From: Leptobrachium leishanense
Lineage: Eukaryota; Chordata; Amphibia; Anura; Megophryidae
Assembly (NCBI GenBank): GCA_009667805.1
Contig: CM019064.1
Span: 382,058,549-382,122,548, forward strand
Length of the DNA stretch: 64,000 bases
Direction of reading: 5' to 3'
Each line of letters opens with the position of its first letter. Position 1 is the stretch's first letter. Made by a program: the position numbers and the translations under genes. Positions 1 to 11,454 of the stretch are shown here, one piece after another. Below the pieces are notes generated by a model that ran no database searches, was not told where the DNA came from, and saw only the letters and a program-made list of their open reading frames with translations.

Positions 1-540
1 AGTACAGGAGGAGATGAGGGCCCTATTCCCGTAGGAACTCACAATCTAGGAGGGTTGGGGTTGGAAACAGGAGGAGAGGACTGTAAGGGGAGAGTGATTG
101 ATGGTTGCGTCAGTGAGTTGGGTGGTAGGCTTCCCTAAATAGGAATGTTTTAAGGGAGCGTTTGAAGGAAGAGAAGTTAGGGGAAAGACTGACAGTACGA
201 GGGAGAGCGTTACAGAGAGTGGGGGCTGCGCGTGAGAAATCCTGTAGTCTATCATGGGAAGAGGTGATACAGGGAGGCGCTAGGCGCAGGTCGCTGTTTG
301 ACCTTAGGGAGCGGGCTGGGGTGTATTTGGTGATTAGTGAGGACAGGTAGTGGGGAGCTGAGTTAGTGAGGGTTTTGTAGGTAAGGATAAGGATTTTGAA
401 CTTAATTCTGCAGTGGATGGGGAGCCAGTGAAGGGACTCGCAGAGGGGAGCGGCAGAGACAGAGCGGCGGGTGAGGTGAATTAGCCTGGCGGAGGCGTTC
501 AGGATGGATTGTAGGGGGGAGAGGCGGGACAGAGGGAGGC
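1..540 (-). mobile_element. L2-type LINE, 3' end fragment
   Basis: Read on the minus strand this matches the 3' part of the nearly complete L2 at 19.45-23.09 kb in the same window. Positions 1-60 correspond to the 3' UTR (the 'gggaatagggccctcatctcctcctgtact' region of the plus copy, in reverse). Positions 160-540 correspond to the C-terminal end of the ORF2 product (the segment that reads [12 protein letters not shown] and FLFREAY in the intact copy). The fragment is cut by the window start on its 3' side and stops at about 538, where a minisatellite begins. It is non-functional. Assignment rests on direct sequence similarity within the window. Confidence 0.85.
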
Positions 541-1165
541 CAGATATCAGACCAGTATCAGACCCCCAGTAATTAGCCAGTATCAGACCCCAGTAAGTAG
601 CCAGTATCAGACCCCAGTAATTAGCCAGTATCAGACCCCCAGTAATTAGCGAGAATCAGACCCCAGTAATAGCCAGTATCAGACCCCCAGTAATTAGCCA
701 GTATCAGACCCCAGTAATTAGCCAGTATCAGACCCCAGTTATTAGCCAATATCAGACCCCAGTAATTAGCCAGTATCAGATGCCAGTTATTAGCCAGTAT
801 CAGACCCCAGTTATTAGACAGTATCAGACCCCAGTAATTAGCCAGTATCAGACCCCAGTAATTAGCCAGTATCAGACCCCAGTAATTAGCCAGTATCAGA
901 CCCCAGTTATTAGCCAATATCAGACCCCAGTAATTAGCCAGTATCAGACCCCAGTTATTAGCCAGTATCAGACCCCCAGTAATTAGCCAGTATCAGACCC
1001 CAAGTAATAGCCAGTCTCAGAACCCCAGTAATTAGCCAGTATCAGACCCCAGTAATTAGCCAGTATCAGACCCCCAGTAATAGCCAGTATCAGACCCCCA
1101 GTAATTAGCCAGTATCAGACCCCAGTAATTAGCCAGTATCAGAGACCCAGTAATTAGTCAGCCTC
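541..1165. repeat. 24-bp minisatellite, about 25 copies
   Basis: Head-to-tail copies of a unit close to GCCAGTATCAGACCCCAGTA followed by ATTA, 24 bp long, with occasional 25-bp units from an extra C. Because 24 is a multiple of three, both strands give long but meaningless open frames (YWGLILAN or QTPVISQY repeats). Point variants such as TTATTAG for TAATTAG are interspersed rather than clustered. The array lies between an L2 fragment and a hAT-like terminus. Confidence 0.97.
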
Positions 1166-1574
1166 TGCTCACTCACACACACACACACAAACAACCCACC
1201 CCAGCTTGTTACATACTTACCATAGGTAAGTATGGTCTTCACTCTCTCCACTTCCCCCCCTGCATGTGCTGGACACTTCCAGCACAGCAGGGGAGGCTCT
1301 GCTTTGCGTGGCTTTGGAGGGGGATGGGGCGGGGCCAGCTCGTCCCCATGTGAGCAGCTGTCCTCTTCTTCCTCCTCCCCCAGCAGGGCCTTTACTTCTG
1401 GCGCAGCGTGTGGGAGTTTGATCCCACACACTGCCGATCAAACAGGAGACCAGGTGCCTGGACTGTGGGGCAAGCAGGGCTTGTCCGGGCCCCCCACCCA
1501 TCCGGTTGTGGGCCCCTGAACTCAGGGGCCCGGGTGCAGTGGCACCCGCTGCATCCCTGGTAGTTACGCCCCTG
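1166..1574 (-). mobile_element. hAT-like element terminus (reverse orientation)
   Basis: The right edge reads GTAGTTACGCCCCTG, ending at 1574; its reverse complement CAGGGGCGTAACTAC closely resembles the left terminus CAGTGGCGTAACTAG of the hAT element at 59546. The next bases inward are also similar in both (GGGCCC-rich, 'gggcccctgaactcaggggccc' here). A short (CA)n tract lies at 1170-1190. The opposite terminus and an 8-bp duplication could not be found, so the element may include the adjacent minisatellite or may be truncated. Confidence 0.6.
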
Positions 1575-3255
1575 GTGGTACTGAATGCTGCGTGTGGCAT
1601 AGCACACTCCACTGGTATCAATGGGATGCAACAGAGTCGCCCACCAGTTGGCGCACGACATTGGCTGTGGTGGGACAGCCTGAACTCAGGCCATCCCCTG
1701 CAGCCAGTGAAGCGAGCCGCACATCAGTTGCGTAGGTGGCCTGGTGGAGGGCCCGCCGCAGCAGCCAGCAATCGGGGTGTACTACTACGCCATGCCGGTG
1801 TTGACATAAGGGGTTAATAGTTCTGATAAATTTACTATAATTGGAATGAAGCTCCTCGATTTTTCATTAAACTGCATTGCATTGACTGGGGTCAACTTGA
1901 GCAGGAACGCTTGGGAACACAATTCCTACACTGTTTTTCAGGAGGATAGTTCCCTTTTGGCCCAAAGCTTATATTAAATAACAATCATATGGTTCCTTAA
2001 CCATTTGACGCTGCGGGGCATGCTATGCAGTCCCCGCGGTGGGTGGGCCTAAACGTCATGGGCCGGCATAGCACGCCCCGCAGCTTTCCCATATCACAAC
2101 TGGCCCGTCTACATTGCTCACGCGCTGATCACTAAATTCACTAAATTATCATTAAATTTAAACATTAAATACAAATTAAGTGCAATGTCAACTGTTAATT
2201 GGGGAGCAGAATCTTGGACAGGTCCCACACTCATTTTTTTTTTGAACTAGACCCCTATATATACATGTATATTATATATTTATTTATATATGGCAGAATC
2301 TGAAAAAAAGCAATGAGAGCACCACTAAAAAATTCCTCTTAGAAGCAGCTATATTTTTGCTTACTGTGCTGAGAAGGTGTTGAGGTTTGGTATGAGATTT
2401 CATGCTGAGCTGAGCACACCAATATAGATATACTGGAAGTGCTGCACACCAGCTGACACATACAGTATACTACTGCAATCAGATATGCAATTCCTGGAGA
2501 GTTCCAGTTACCCCCCTCCCCTCCACAACCCCTTGAGATATTCAGAACTCTCGTGGCTTCTTTGATTGACAGGTTTCATCTGATACTTTTAAGAATACGT
2601 CTTTTTTTAAACTTGAGGATGGGTGATGTGTGTGTCTCTGTTTTGCACTTGTATGTGGGCAATGTCCACTGAAACACACAAAACCTCAAACATGGCCATC
2701 AGCCTTAAATATACCCCTGTCATTGCTATGTTTGTAAATAGAAGGAGCAGGATATAGATGGTTGCAATACTGCAATGTTGGAGTTGTTTGTATAATACAG
2801 GAATTAGAAACTCTATATGCTGGATCCCCATTTCATGCTGCATATTAGTGTAGTGTATTAATGTAAATTAATAGGAGAATAGATGAATACGTATATATTT
2901 TCTTACAATGCCTACTTTGTGTGTTTTACTGATAGAATTTAAAGAAATAAGTATAATTGAAGCACAAACCACTAGGTAATAGCAACCATTTTTTATGTTT
3001 TGTGAGGCTTTTTAAAACCCCTGATACAAGTATATAGCATGACATAATGAAGTAATATTTAATTTCATTCTTCATCATGCAATCAGGCAATTGCTAGGAA
3101 ATATGAACACATATAAAAGATATATGTATTTATATGATAGATATACTAATACACTTTCTTTCAGTCTAGCTACATGGTAAAATATTGCATATTGCTTTTT
3201 TCAGGATAAAATGAACCTCAGCAAAGTACAAATAAGCAACAAAAATGTAGATAAT
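1575..3255. other. No gene seen; AT-rich DNA with one GC-rich inverted repeat
   Basis: No frame here shows a recognisable protein. The only structure seen is the inverted repeat at 2010-2084, listed separately. From 2100 onward the sequence is AT-rich and looks non-coding. Confidence 0.6.
2010..2084. repeat. GC-rich imperfect inverted repeat
   Basis: GCTGCGGGGCATGCTATGC on the left pairs with GCATAGCACGCCCCGCAGC on the right with one mismatch, separated by about 37 bp. It is a GC island in AT-rich DNA, preceded by 'ttaaccatttgacg'. This may be the terminal hairpin of an old DNA transposon, but no target duplication was identified. Confidence 0.6.
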
Positions 3256-3260
3256 GATTT

Positions 3261-3285
3261 TATATATATATATATATTAAACACA

Positions 3286-3324
<39 letters not shown>

Positions 3325-3327
3325 TGT
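3261..3327. repeat. (TA)n microsatellite
   Basis: Two runs of alternating TA, 3261-3278 and 3289-3323, separated by 'aaacacaaac'. Long pure AT alternation suggests a length-polymorphic locus. Confidence 0.95.
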
Positions 3328-3329
3328 AT

Positions 3330-4090
3330 ATAATGTGTAAATATTTATAAAACAGTTATATGTTTCATTGACCTGAAAATATTAAGGACAAATTAATAAG
3401 GTTTTCTTGATATTTGCTGAAAGTAATTTTTCTCCACTACCTGATTGTGATTGCATTTATTTTATTCAAATACTGAAATCAAAATGCATATTATTTTACA
3501 GTTAAATACAGGAGGTCTCAGACCAGACTACACATAATACATTTTTAATTATTTTCATTCTCTCTTTATAGAAAGGGTTGGGTATTGACTAATGTATAAT
3601 TTGGTTCAATCATAAATCTTTAAATACTCTGTAATTTAACTGTAGGGGATACACAATCCCATATTATGCATAAGACAATTGAAGCCTTGAGACTCTACCA
3701 GAGGAGACAGTTACAAGTGGAATAACTATGGGTGTAATAATAATAATAATAATGGAAGCTGCCTAAATATGCTCAGACTTTCCCTTTACTTAGAGGCAAG
3801 ACCAGGCAGGATCTGAATCTTTGAATATGTTGCTTGCATCAACCATCTCTGTTACCTGCAGTTTCCTCTTCAAGATCTGTTACCTTAAGCTTTTACTTGC
3901 TATTTTTGCTGTTAATTATTTTGATGAAATTCACAATTCATTTACTTTTATTTAGTTGTTTCACTTTCAAATTTCTGAGAGTTATTAATTTATTAAGCTA
4001 TTTTTTTTAATTAAACCTTCGAATTCCACAAAAATATATAAATCACTAAATGAAAAAAACCTTGGAGATATAAATAATTTATTTTCTTTA
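3330..4090. other. No gene seen; AT-rich DNA
   Basis: No recognisable coding or repeat family, apart from a short (AAT)n run near 3737-3753. Confidence 0.5.
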
Positions 4091-4140
4091 ATCAGCTTAA
4101 ATAATAACCAGGCGCAGTGTAATAAATAATAATAAAAAAT

Positions 4141-4309
4141 AAATATATATATATATATATATCACAAGGAGGGTAGCACTCAGCATTCACTAAGCACAAA
4201 GTGTGGGTGCTTCTCAAGATGATGTAATACAACAAACCAGGAAAGAGTACTCCAGTTAACACATTCAAAGACTTCAACAGCAGCTTATGCGTTAAACACA
4301 CACACACAC

Positions 4310-4349
<40 letters not shown>

Positions 4350-4720
4350 GGTTATTCAGAGAGCGGTGAAAAGCAGGAGAATGACTGGAGAATGGAAAAT
4401 TCTACGTCAGAATAGCCGATTTGGAAAGTGAGATGAATGGGAGATTTTTTTTGGTTTGGATATTTTAACCTAGAATTTTCCATTCTCCAGTCATTCTCCT
4501 GCTTTTCACCTCTCTTTGAATAACCCTGTATATATATATATATATATATTACACTGAGCCTGGTTATATATATGTATATATACAGTTTTTGTATATATAG
4601 ATATGTGTGTATATATATATATATATATACATATATATGTATGTGTATATATAGATATATGTGTGCTTGTGTTTCATATATATATATATGACATATGGCT
4701 GTACAGACATATATATGTAT
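4141..4720. repeat. Cluster of (TA)n tracts around a MITE
   Basis: Alternating TA tracts occur at about 4141-4162, 4313-4346, 4529-4548, 4565-4640 and 4678-4690, with a (CA)n run at 4297-4312. A 182-bp foldback element at 4347-4528 sits inside one tract, flanked on both sides by TA alternation. That suggests insertion into a pre-existing microsatellite. Confidence 0.9.
4347..4528. mobile_element. 182-bp foldback MITE, copy 1
   Basis: Begins CAGGGTTATTCAGAGAG and ends CTTTGAATAACCCTG. The two halves are near-perfect reverse complements, including GGTGAAAAGCAGGAGAATGA against TCATTCTCCTGCTTTTCACC, so the whole element can fold into one long hairpin. It has no coding capacity. Six more copies of exactly the same length are in this window. 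The flanks are both TA repeat, compatible with a 3-bp TAT duplication but uninformative. Confidence 0.93.
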
Positions 4721-4729
4721 GCATATAAA

Positions 4730-4828
4730 TTATTTATTTATTTTATTTATACAGTATTTTACCAGAAAGGAAACACTGAGATTTCTCTCGTTTTCAAGTA
4801 TGTCCTGGGTTCAAGAACATTGAATTTT
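4730..4828 (-). mobile_element. LINE 3'-tail fragment (TTTATAAAGTATTTTACC family)
   Basis: Contains 'acagtattttaccagaaagg' and 'gatttctctcgttttcaagt', matching seven other fragments in the window. On the minus strand it is the 3' UTR end of a LINE; the copy at 34.6 kb also retains the end of the ORF. It is only about 100 bp, heavily 5'-truncated. Confidence 0.8.
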
Positions 4829-4839
4829 GAAAGAAATGA

Positions 4840-6580
4840 TCCATTCAATTGGTGATTCATGTGACGTTTGTAAAGTAAATATTTCGTCTCAAAATATCTA
4901 GAATATTTTAAGTTGTCAGTGAGAGGAACAGGTTCTGCTTTGCAGCTTATTTACTTTTTCTTGGAAGATCCTGGGAGTTTTCCATCGCCGTCATTCCAAT
5001 GTAATGTGTCAGGGAAAGGGATTTCTGCACTTGAAGTTTACATAATATAACCCACATTCGTAAATCCATGATTAATATTAATAAAAGCCCTTTCCAGGAG
5101 AGCACCTTATTATTTTATCTTCCTGTATGATTTATTGCTAATGTCAATAGAAGCGGCTGATACATTGTTACAGGTGTCTGCTCTACAAGGCACAACAAAT
5201 AACCCATTCTACCAGCTCTCACAGGTTCTTTCAATAATAAAATATACATAAAAAAGCCAAACTCACGAAATGTTCTATTTGTTTGTCAGAGAGTTAAAGG
5301 ACAATTCAATGTAATTCGATAGATCTGCTTTACCGATTCCCTGTGTTATCGATGGGAGGAAAAGACTGTACAGATTTTAGCTGTTTTTCTTAATCGTAGA
5401 TTTTCCCCACTTGACATCCACACCATACATTTCAATTTTTTTTAATTAAAAAAAACCAAACAATTGCGACCCAAAGAAAGTATAAATAAATTACTTTATG
5501 TATTTCTCACAAACAACAAAAGGAAAAATAATGTTCGTTTTGGAATAAATGATACAATATTTCTATCATCGAAATAAATCCCTAGGTATGGAAAAATGGA
5601 TATAAAGTGCAAAAACCATCTTACTAGCTACATGTTCTATTTATTTATTTTTTTCAAATATATAACTACTGGTGTAGTAGAAGAACAGAAATAATGTAAA
5701 ATGAGTCAGAAAAATATTCTTTATTCGTCAGTTTTTGATTACACATTACTTTTCGAAAAGCATCGATATTTAATCCTCAGTAACATATCGTGAATAAATT
5801 GTAAAGTATGATTTAACTCCCTTACTAAATTCTATGAAACAGTAAATAACATCACTATCACTCCTTGAGCTAAAATAATGGATATTTTTCCTTGTAACAA
5901 TACTTAGGATCTTTTAATGTAGAAACTAAATATATATATACATATGTATATTTTGTATACACCTAAGATACGTGACTGCTTATTGTACAATAAATGGGAA
6001 TATCTGCACAGCCATAGTACAGCTTGCTGATTGGGAGCAGTGATTTACTGGAAGCTGTGGTTACAAAACAATTCTTTGTAAATATTTCCCTTTTCTTTCC
6101 TATACCTGTGCTGTTTGCAGTCCTAATCACTGCATTTTTTTTAAAAAAAAAAAAATACATCCTCATGCAGTACATACCATGACTGTCTGAAACAGCTAGT
6201 TTGTTGAAGTCTAATTTGTAAAAAAAATTGTGCATAATACATTCAGCTTATTGGATTCAGGGAGCAGAGAGACAATGGGCTAGAGAGGAAGTGAATGAGC
6301 CTGGGGCTGAGGCAATGTCATATTCCTCCTGGTTTTACAGGAGCTATTCTGTCCATAAAACGAGAGGATGGAGGAGCTTAGATAAAAGTGGTGCTCTCCT
6401 CTGAAGAAATCACAAATACAGCATTAAAAGAACAGTCACTGCAAGATCTTTAGAAGAGAAAGAATAAATTAGACAAGTCTTTATTATACATTTTATAAAT
6501 ATTTCTTTGTTTTATATATAACACAGCTATATTGGAAAAGGTACTGGAATGCTTCCACCATAGACTGGAATAGTAGACTT
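4840..6580. other. No gene or repeat family recognised
   Basis: AT-rich sequence of about 1.7 kb with no motif-bearing ORF and no similarity to the repeat families elsewhere in the window. It could hold conserved non-coding sequence, which cannot be judged without an alignment. Confidence 0.5.
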
Positions 6581-6588
6581 ATTAGCCA

Positions 6589-6752
6589 TCTATTTATTTA
6601 TTTATTTATAAAGTATTTTACCAGGAAGGATACATTGAGATTTCTCTCGTTTTCAAGTATGTCCTGGGTTCAAGAGCATTAAAATGTTACAGTTGTTACA
6701 GAAATACAAAGTAATAAATGCAAGATATTAAAAACAAAACACAAATATCTAC
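6589..6752 (-). mobile_element. LINE 3'-tail fragment
   Basis: Same family as 4730-4828 and longer: from the (TTTA)n terminus through 'ccaggaaggatacattgag', 'gtcctgggttcaag' and 'atgcaagatattaaaa'. The (TTTA)n run marks the 3' end of the LINE on the minus strand. Confidence 0.88.
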
Positions 6753-6799
6753 ACCCTATATTTTGATTTTTATATATTCATTATCATAATTAAAAAAGA

Positions 6800-6823
6800 T
6801 ATATATATATATATATATAACTA
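6800..6823. repeat. (TA)n microsatellite
   Basis: Alternating TA run of about 24 bp. Confidence 0.9.
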
Positions 6824-7338
6824 TCAAAGGAGAGGTGCACTTCTCCTAGACCTCCTACTTAAGTAAAAGGATTCAGAATAACCTTAGGCAGGAAATAGCT
6901 CCATGACAAATCCCACCCAATGTTTGCAGCTAATTTGAGACTGGTCTGGAGACAGACTGAGGGATGAGATGTCAGGCACTGGGACCAATGGAATCCGCAG
7001 AGAAACCTCTCATTATGAAGCCCAATTGTGCTGTTGGAAACTCTTAGCATATCTGTCTTAACTTGTTACAGATGCAAAAGTAACAGGTTTCCATTTCCAG
7101 TAAGCTGTTCCCTCCTCCTGTGGCTAACTATGGAGGAGTACTGCTTATTCTATGGTTGTGTAATAACTCATCTTCATTTAATACATTGTATGCATTTAGG
7201 AAATAACAATAACATAAATGAAAATAATCACCTGTCACTTATGTTAAATTGTTTACCAATAAGTTGTTTGTAAAAGATAATTTACATTTAAAGCAGCTTT
7301 ACTCTTAAGTGAGTTGTTTGTTTGAGGCTCAAACAGAC

Positions 7339-7520
7339 TTGGGTTATTCAGAGAGAGGTGAAAAGCAGGAGAATGACTGGAGAATGGAAAATTCTAGGTC
7401 AAAATAGCCAAACCAGAAAAATTCTCCCATTCATCTCACTTTCCAAATCGGCTATTTTGACCTAGAATTTTCCATTCTCCCGTCATTCTCCTGCTTTTCA
7501 CCTCTCTCTGAATAACCCTG
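7339..7520. mobile_element. 182-bp foldback MITE, copy 2
   Basis: Same termini and length as the copy at 4347, except that the first two bases read TT instead of CA. The central spacer (about 70 bp) is in the opposite orientation to that of the 4347 copy: 'agccaaaccagaaaaattctccc' here against 'gatttggaaagtgagatgaatggg' there. No coding capacity. Confidence 0.92.
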
Positions 7521-7764
7521 TAAGTGAAATATATACATTTGTCCCCTACTTCTGCACATGTCACAGAGGTAGCTCAGGTAAGATTTGAGTTCTGGAAATC
7601 TCCATATGGTTTCCCAGCTTGGCACATGCAGAGTATGTGTTCACTAAATAGTGAGTATGAGTTAGGAGGTGTATTAACTAAACAGTGAGCAGTAGTCCCA
7701 TTCCAGGGGGTATTAAACATTACCTAAACATTTCAGCATTTAAAAAAGCATATTCGTAATTTAC

Positions 7765-7765
<1 letters not shown>

Positions 7766-7801
<36 letters not shown>

Positions 7802-7803
7802 TT
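7766..7803. repeat. (ATT)n microsatellite
   Basis: About twelve copies of ATT followed by a T run. Confidence 0.95.
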
Positions 7804-8651
7804 TTTACCTTTTTCTTCTTTCAAAGAAATGTCAGCAGACTTCTCCCAACTGACCTAATGGCATGAACTTTACTTACCTGCTAAGATCCCTCACTGACTC
7901 CTGATGCTGTGCTGCATTGCTGTGAGAGTTACTATTTCTCTTTATTGTAACTGTTATATAATATTGACAAACAAGAATTACAGTAACATAAACACTATAA
8001 AGACAAAATAAGATACACAAAAAGTTGACAGATATAAACAGTACCATTACACAATGCGAAACCATGAAACTATAATTATAATAAAAAGTGTCAAAAAACG
8101 GAATCCTGGGAAAATATGAAAAGATGAGTAACTAATGAGATGGATAAGTCCGACCAATAAAAAAAGTAAAAAGCAAAAATAACTAGTGCCAACTTGTTTT
8201 ATGCCAGATAGAAGTAGTGTTATGCTATTTCTGGGGCATTTAAGGGTTTAGGGCTTTTTGTCATCTGATGCACAGGACCTTAGCTGGCAAGTAAAGTGTT
8301 AAGGTTAGGAGGGTAAGGCCATACGTTTAAATAGGAAATACTGTAACTCGCTAACTGATATGAATAATAAGGAATGTATATTTGACATATGCTTGTTTTA
8401 ACATGCTGAATTGTTTAAGTAAGGCTAAAAAAGATAGCCAGAATATGCCTTTTAAGAGACCAGTAAACCATAGGATAATTTAATAGAGATGTAATCTAAA
8501 TGGAGGTCCATGGGGAATAAACTACATGCAAAACATCTAAACAGTGAGCTGGCATAATTTGAAGGCTGATTTAGGCAGTTTGCATAGAGGCTTAAACTCA
8601 AGTAATATGAACATTTATTTTTTCAGTATGGCTATTTAAAAAAAAATCATA
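7804..8651. other. No gene seen
   Basis: AT-rich sequence with short open frames only; none shows a recognisable domain. Confidence 0.5.
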
Positions 8652-8833
8652 CAGGGTTATTCAAAGAGAGGTGAAAAGCAGGAGAATGACTGGAGAATGG
8701 AACATTCTAGGTCAAAATAGACGATTTGGAAAGTGAGATAAATGTGAGAATTTTTCTGGTTTGGCTATTTTGACCTAGAATTTTCACTTCTCCAGTCATT
8801 TTCCTGCTTTTCACCGCTCTCTGAATAACCCTA
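8652..8833. mobile_element. 182-bp foldback MITE, copy 3
   Basis: Begins CAGGGTTATTCAAAGAG and ends GAATAACCCTA, with long complementary arms. The left flank ends ATA and the right flank begins ATA, a possible 3-bp target duplication. Minor changes in the arms (for example 'gaacattctagg') show it is a separate old copy. Confidence 0.92.
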
Positions 8834-8964
8834 ATAGTGTTTAGATTCTTTTTTTGTTGCTTTGTTTACATTATTATTTTTAATGGAATTATACTTATTA
8901 TTATTTATAATCTGGGAACATATTCAACAGTGTATTACATTATAAAATAGGGACATAGAAAAGA

Positions 8965-9108
8965 GTGATCTTGCATTGTATTACTTTGTATTTCTGTAAC
9001 TGTAACACTTCAATGTTCTTGAACCCAGGACATACTTGAAAACGAGAGAAATCTCAATGTATCCTTCCTGGTAAAATACTTTATAAATAAATAAATAAAT
9101 AAATAAAT
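8965..9108 (+). mobile_element. LINE 3'-tail fragment
   Basis: Sense orientation of the tail family: 'attactttgtatttctgtaac', 'cttgaacccaggacatactt', 'gagaaatctcaatgtatcct' and then 'ttataaataaataaataaat', the 3'-terminal (AAAT)n. No coding part is retained. Confidence 0.9.
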
Positions 9109-9109
9109 A

Positions 9110-9985
9110 TACAGAAATGAAAAAGAATCCTAAGAAAGCAGAAATAAGAGGTGTAGAGGGTCCACTCAGAGGAGCTTACAGTTTTTGTATGTTAAATATA
9201 GTTACTGCTGCAGCATTCCTTTATTTTCTTTTACCTTCATAGCTTACTATTCAAGATTGACTGTCAGATACAGAAAGTCTAACTTGCAGGATTACTATTT
9301 TGTGTAACTGATCATTCTGTTTATCAACATGAATTTAAAACAACTCACTCTTCAATCAGTAAAATTAATGGAGTCATCTGATCCTACACTGTAGAATTTT
9401 CATTAGATATAATAATATCATTGTTCAATTTGGCTTTTTATTTTTTTTCCTTCAATAGAGTGACTTTATGATGCCATTACCTGAAAAGTTTGTTATGGGT
9501 ATTGTTACATTTGTGACCATGCAGCAAGAAGAGGTTTATTAAATGTTGTTTGTTCAGCTTGTTTCTACAGGGCCATCTGCACATCTTGTTGCAGTCTGTA
9601 TAATTTGTTTCCACATCTTGTATAGTAAAGCAGAGCTGAATATGCTAGCTGTATGGAAATGATGATGATAACCATAATAATAGTTATTATCCCTTTTCAA
9701 AGATGGAATTTGTGGGATGATTAAATTTGTGATGGAATCAAACTAGACTATTGGTGTTGACTTCTTCCCATCAACCCTTTCACTTCCAAGTTCTTTAAGT
9801 GGAGAAACAAAAATTATCATAACATTTATTTGTAACATGGGCTGTGAATTCAATGGCAATTTTGCACAAATATTGTTTCAGAAGATGGATAAAATATTAC
9901 AATATTGTAAGTTTGCTCATTTGTAATCGTTTAGGTACTAGTTTATTCTTTACAGAAATTTTACTGGGATGAAAGGTTCTGATCT
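9110..9985. other. No gene seen
   Basis: AT-rich sequence with no open frame or repeat that I can name. Confidence 0.5.
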
Positions 9986-10139
9986 CTAGATTGTGAGTTC
10001 TTACGGGAATAGGGCCCTCATCTCTTCCTGTACTGTTTGTCTAATGTTGTTCAATGTATTGTAACCCTGTCTATACTGTGCCTATTGTACAGCGCTGCGG
10101 AATATGTCGGCACTTTATAAATAAAGAATAATAATAATT
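9986..10139 (+). mobile_element. L2-type LINE 3' tail, severely 5'-truncated
   Basis: Matches the last 150 bp of the L2 at 19.45-23.09 kb: 'ttgtgagttcttacgggaat', 'gtattgtaaccctgtctata', 'tgtacagcgctgcggaatat' and a terminal (AAT)n. Such short 3' remnants are the usual product of incomplete reverse transcription. Confidence 0.92.
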
Positions 10140-10653
10140 GTGTCCCTTATCTTGCCAAACCTCATATGATGTATGTACTGTTAGTATACAGGAAAAATGC
10201 CCTTTGTCACAAATACAATGAATGTAATCAAGATAGATAATAAAAATGGTCAGATATCCTGCTTATGGGATTTATAGGGATAATAAAAATACTTTATGTA
10301 TGGGGTAAAACGCTTCTATAAGAAAATTAAAGTATTACTCATTGTATCTGTACAGTACAGGGATCATCAGCAATTATAACAATCTGTCTACTAACTCAGT
10401 TGTGAGTGGTCCCAGAGTTGTATCCTACCCTCTTCCTGGCTGTTGCAATATAACAGTCAAGTTTTTTGAACGTGTGGTAATATGAAGGTATTTCGGTGAG
10501 TTCATGGCAGACAACTGATTAGTGTGTGAAATACAGTAAATGTGATGAAATAGATAATTAAATGGTCAGATTTCCTGCTTATGGGTTTTTGTAAGGACTA
10601 GTTTACCACTGTAAGGTCGACACCTCATGGTCAACTTTGTTACTGAAGACTTA

Positions 10654-11435
10654 GGGTTATATTACAAAGTTGGTGTTAACTTAACCAGAGCTATAGTAAA
10701 CTTACCAGAGCCATTATAGTGCTACATTACATACGTGTTTCTAACAATAGCGCTCACCATATTACAATCCAAACGCTAACGGTTAAGAAACCCATTACCG
10801 TTTGGTACCTTGCGCTTCTCAGCGCGAGGTTACTGTTGTTTTCGTCCCTATACTTAACACGTGGATCGCAAAGTGTTAATCAGCGTTAGGATTACAAAGT
10901 CCTAACGATGATTAACATCCGGCTGCGGTTAGCAAAAAGTTAACCACAGCCAGGACTTGGTGCTAACGGATTCCACTTGTGTAGAATCCGTTAGCACCAG
11001 CCAAAAACCCCCCACAAAAATTCAGATACCCACCCCCTATCCCCCGGCGAGGATCGCGGCTCCATCCGCCGAAAAAGTCCCCCAGTCTCCCACTGCGGAT
11101 CACTACGGCGACCTGTCGAATGTCGCGAGGTGAGATCCGGCAGGTCATGTGACCGGCGCTGTGTGGACTCCATGGAGAGGATGTGCGCAGCGGCGCTTAG
11201 CGCTGCTGAGTGCATCCCGCGGCTTAGCTCCCATTAACAATTCAGGCAGCTTTTTAAGCGCCTGCATTGTAATATCACGCTAAAACGGGGGCGCAAAGGA
11301 GAAACATGCAGGCACAAGTTTTTCTCCTTTGCATCCCTGTTTTAGCGCAATATGTGTAATGTAGCCCTTAGTCTATGGAGTTGTTAAGTTTACAACAGCT
11401 CTGGTTAAGTTAGCACCAACTTTGTAATACTGCCC
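10654..11435. mobile_element. 782-bp MITE with TTA target duplication (PIF/Harbinger-like)
   Basis: The left terminus GGGTTATATTACAAAGTTGG continues into 'tgttaacttaaccagagct'. The right terminus is its inverse with few changes, 'agctctggttaagttagcac' through 'tttgtaatactgccc', giving terminal inverted repeats of about 39 bp. TTA lies immediately outside both ends (10651-10653 and 11436-11438), the typical PIF/Harbinger duplication. A secondary hairpin lies at about 11260-11360 ('gctaaaacgggggcgcaaagga' against 'tcctttgcatccctgttttagc'). No transposase is encoded; the short open frames inside are incidental. Confidence 0.88.
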
Positions 11436-11454
11436 TTAATAAAGTATGTTGTTG

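Noticed and set aside
621..986. Long open frames made of YWGLILAN or QTPVISQY repeats on both strands
   Set aside because: They result from the 24-bp minisatellite, whose length is a multiple of three; there is no coding signal outside the repeat.
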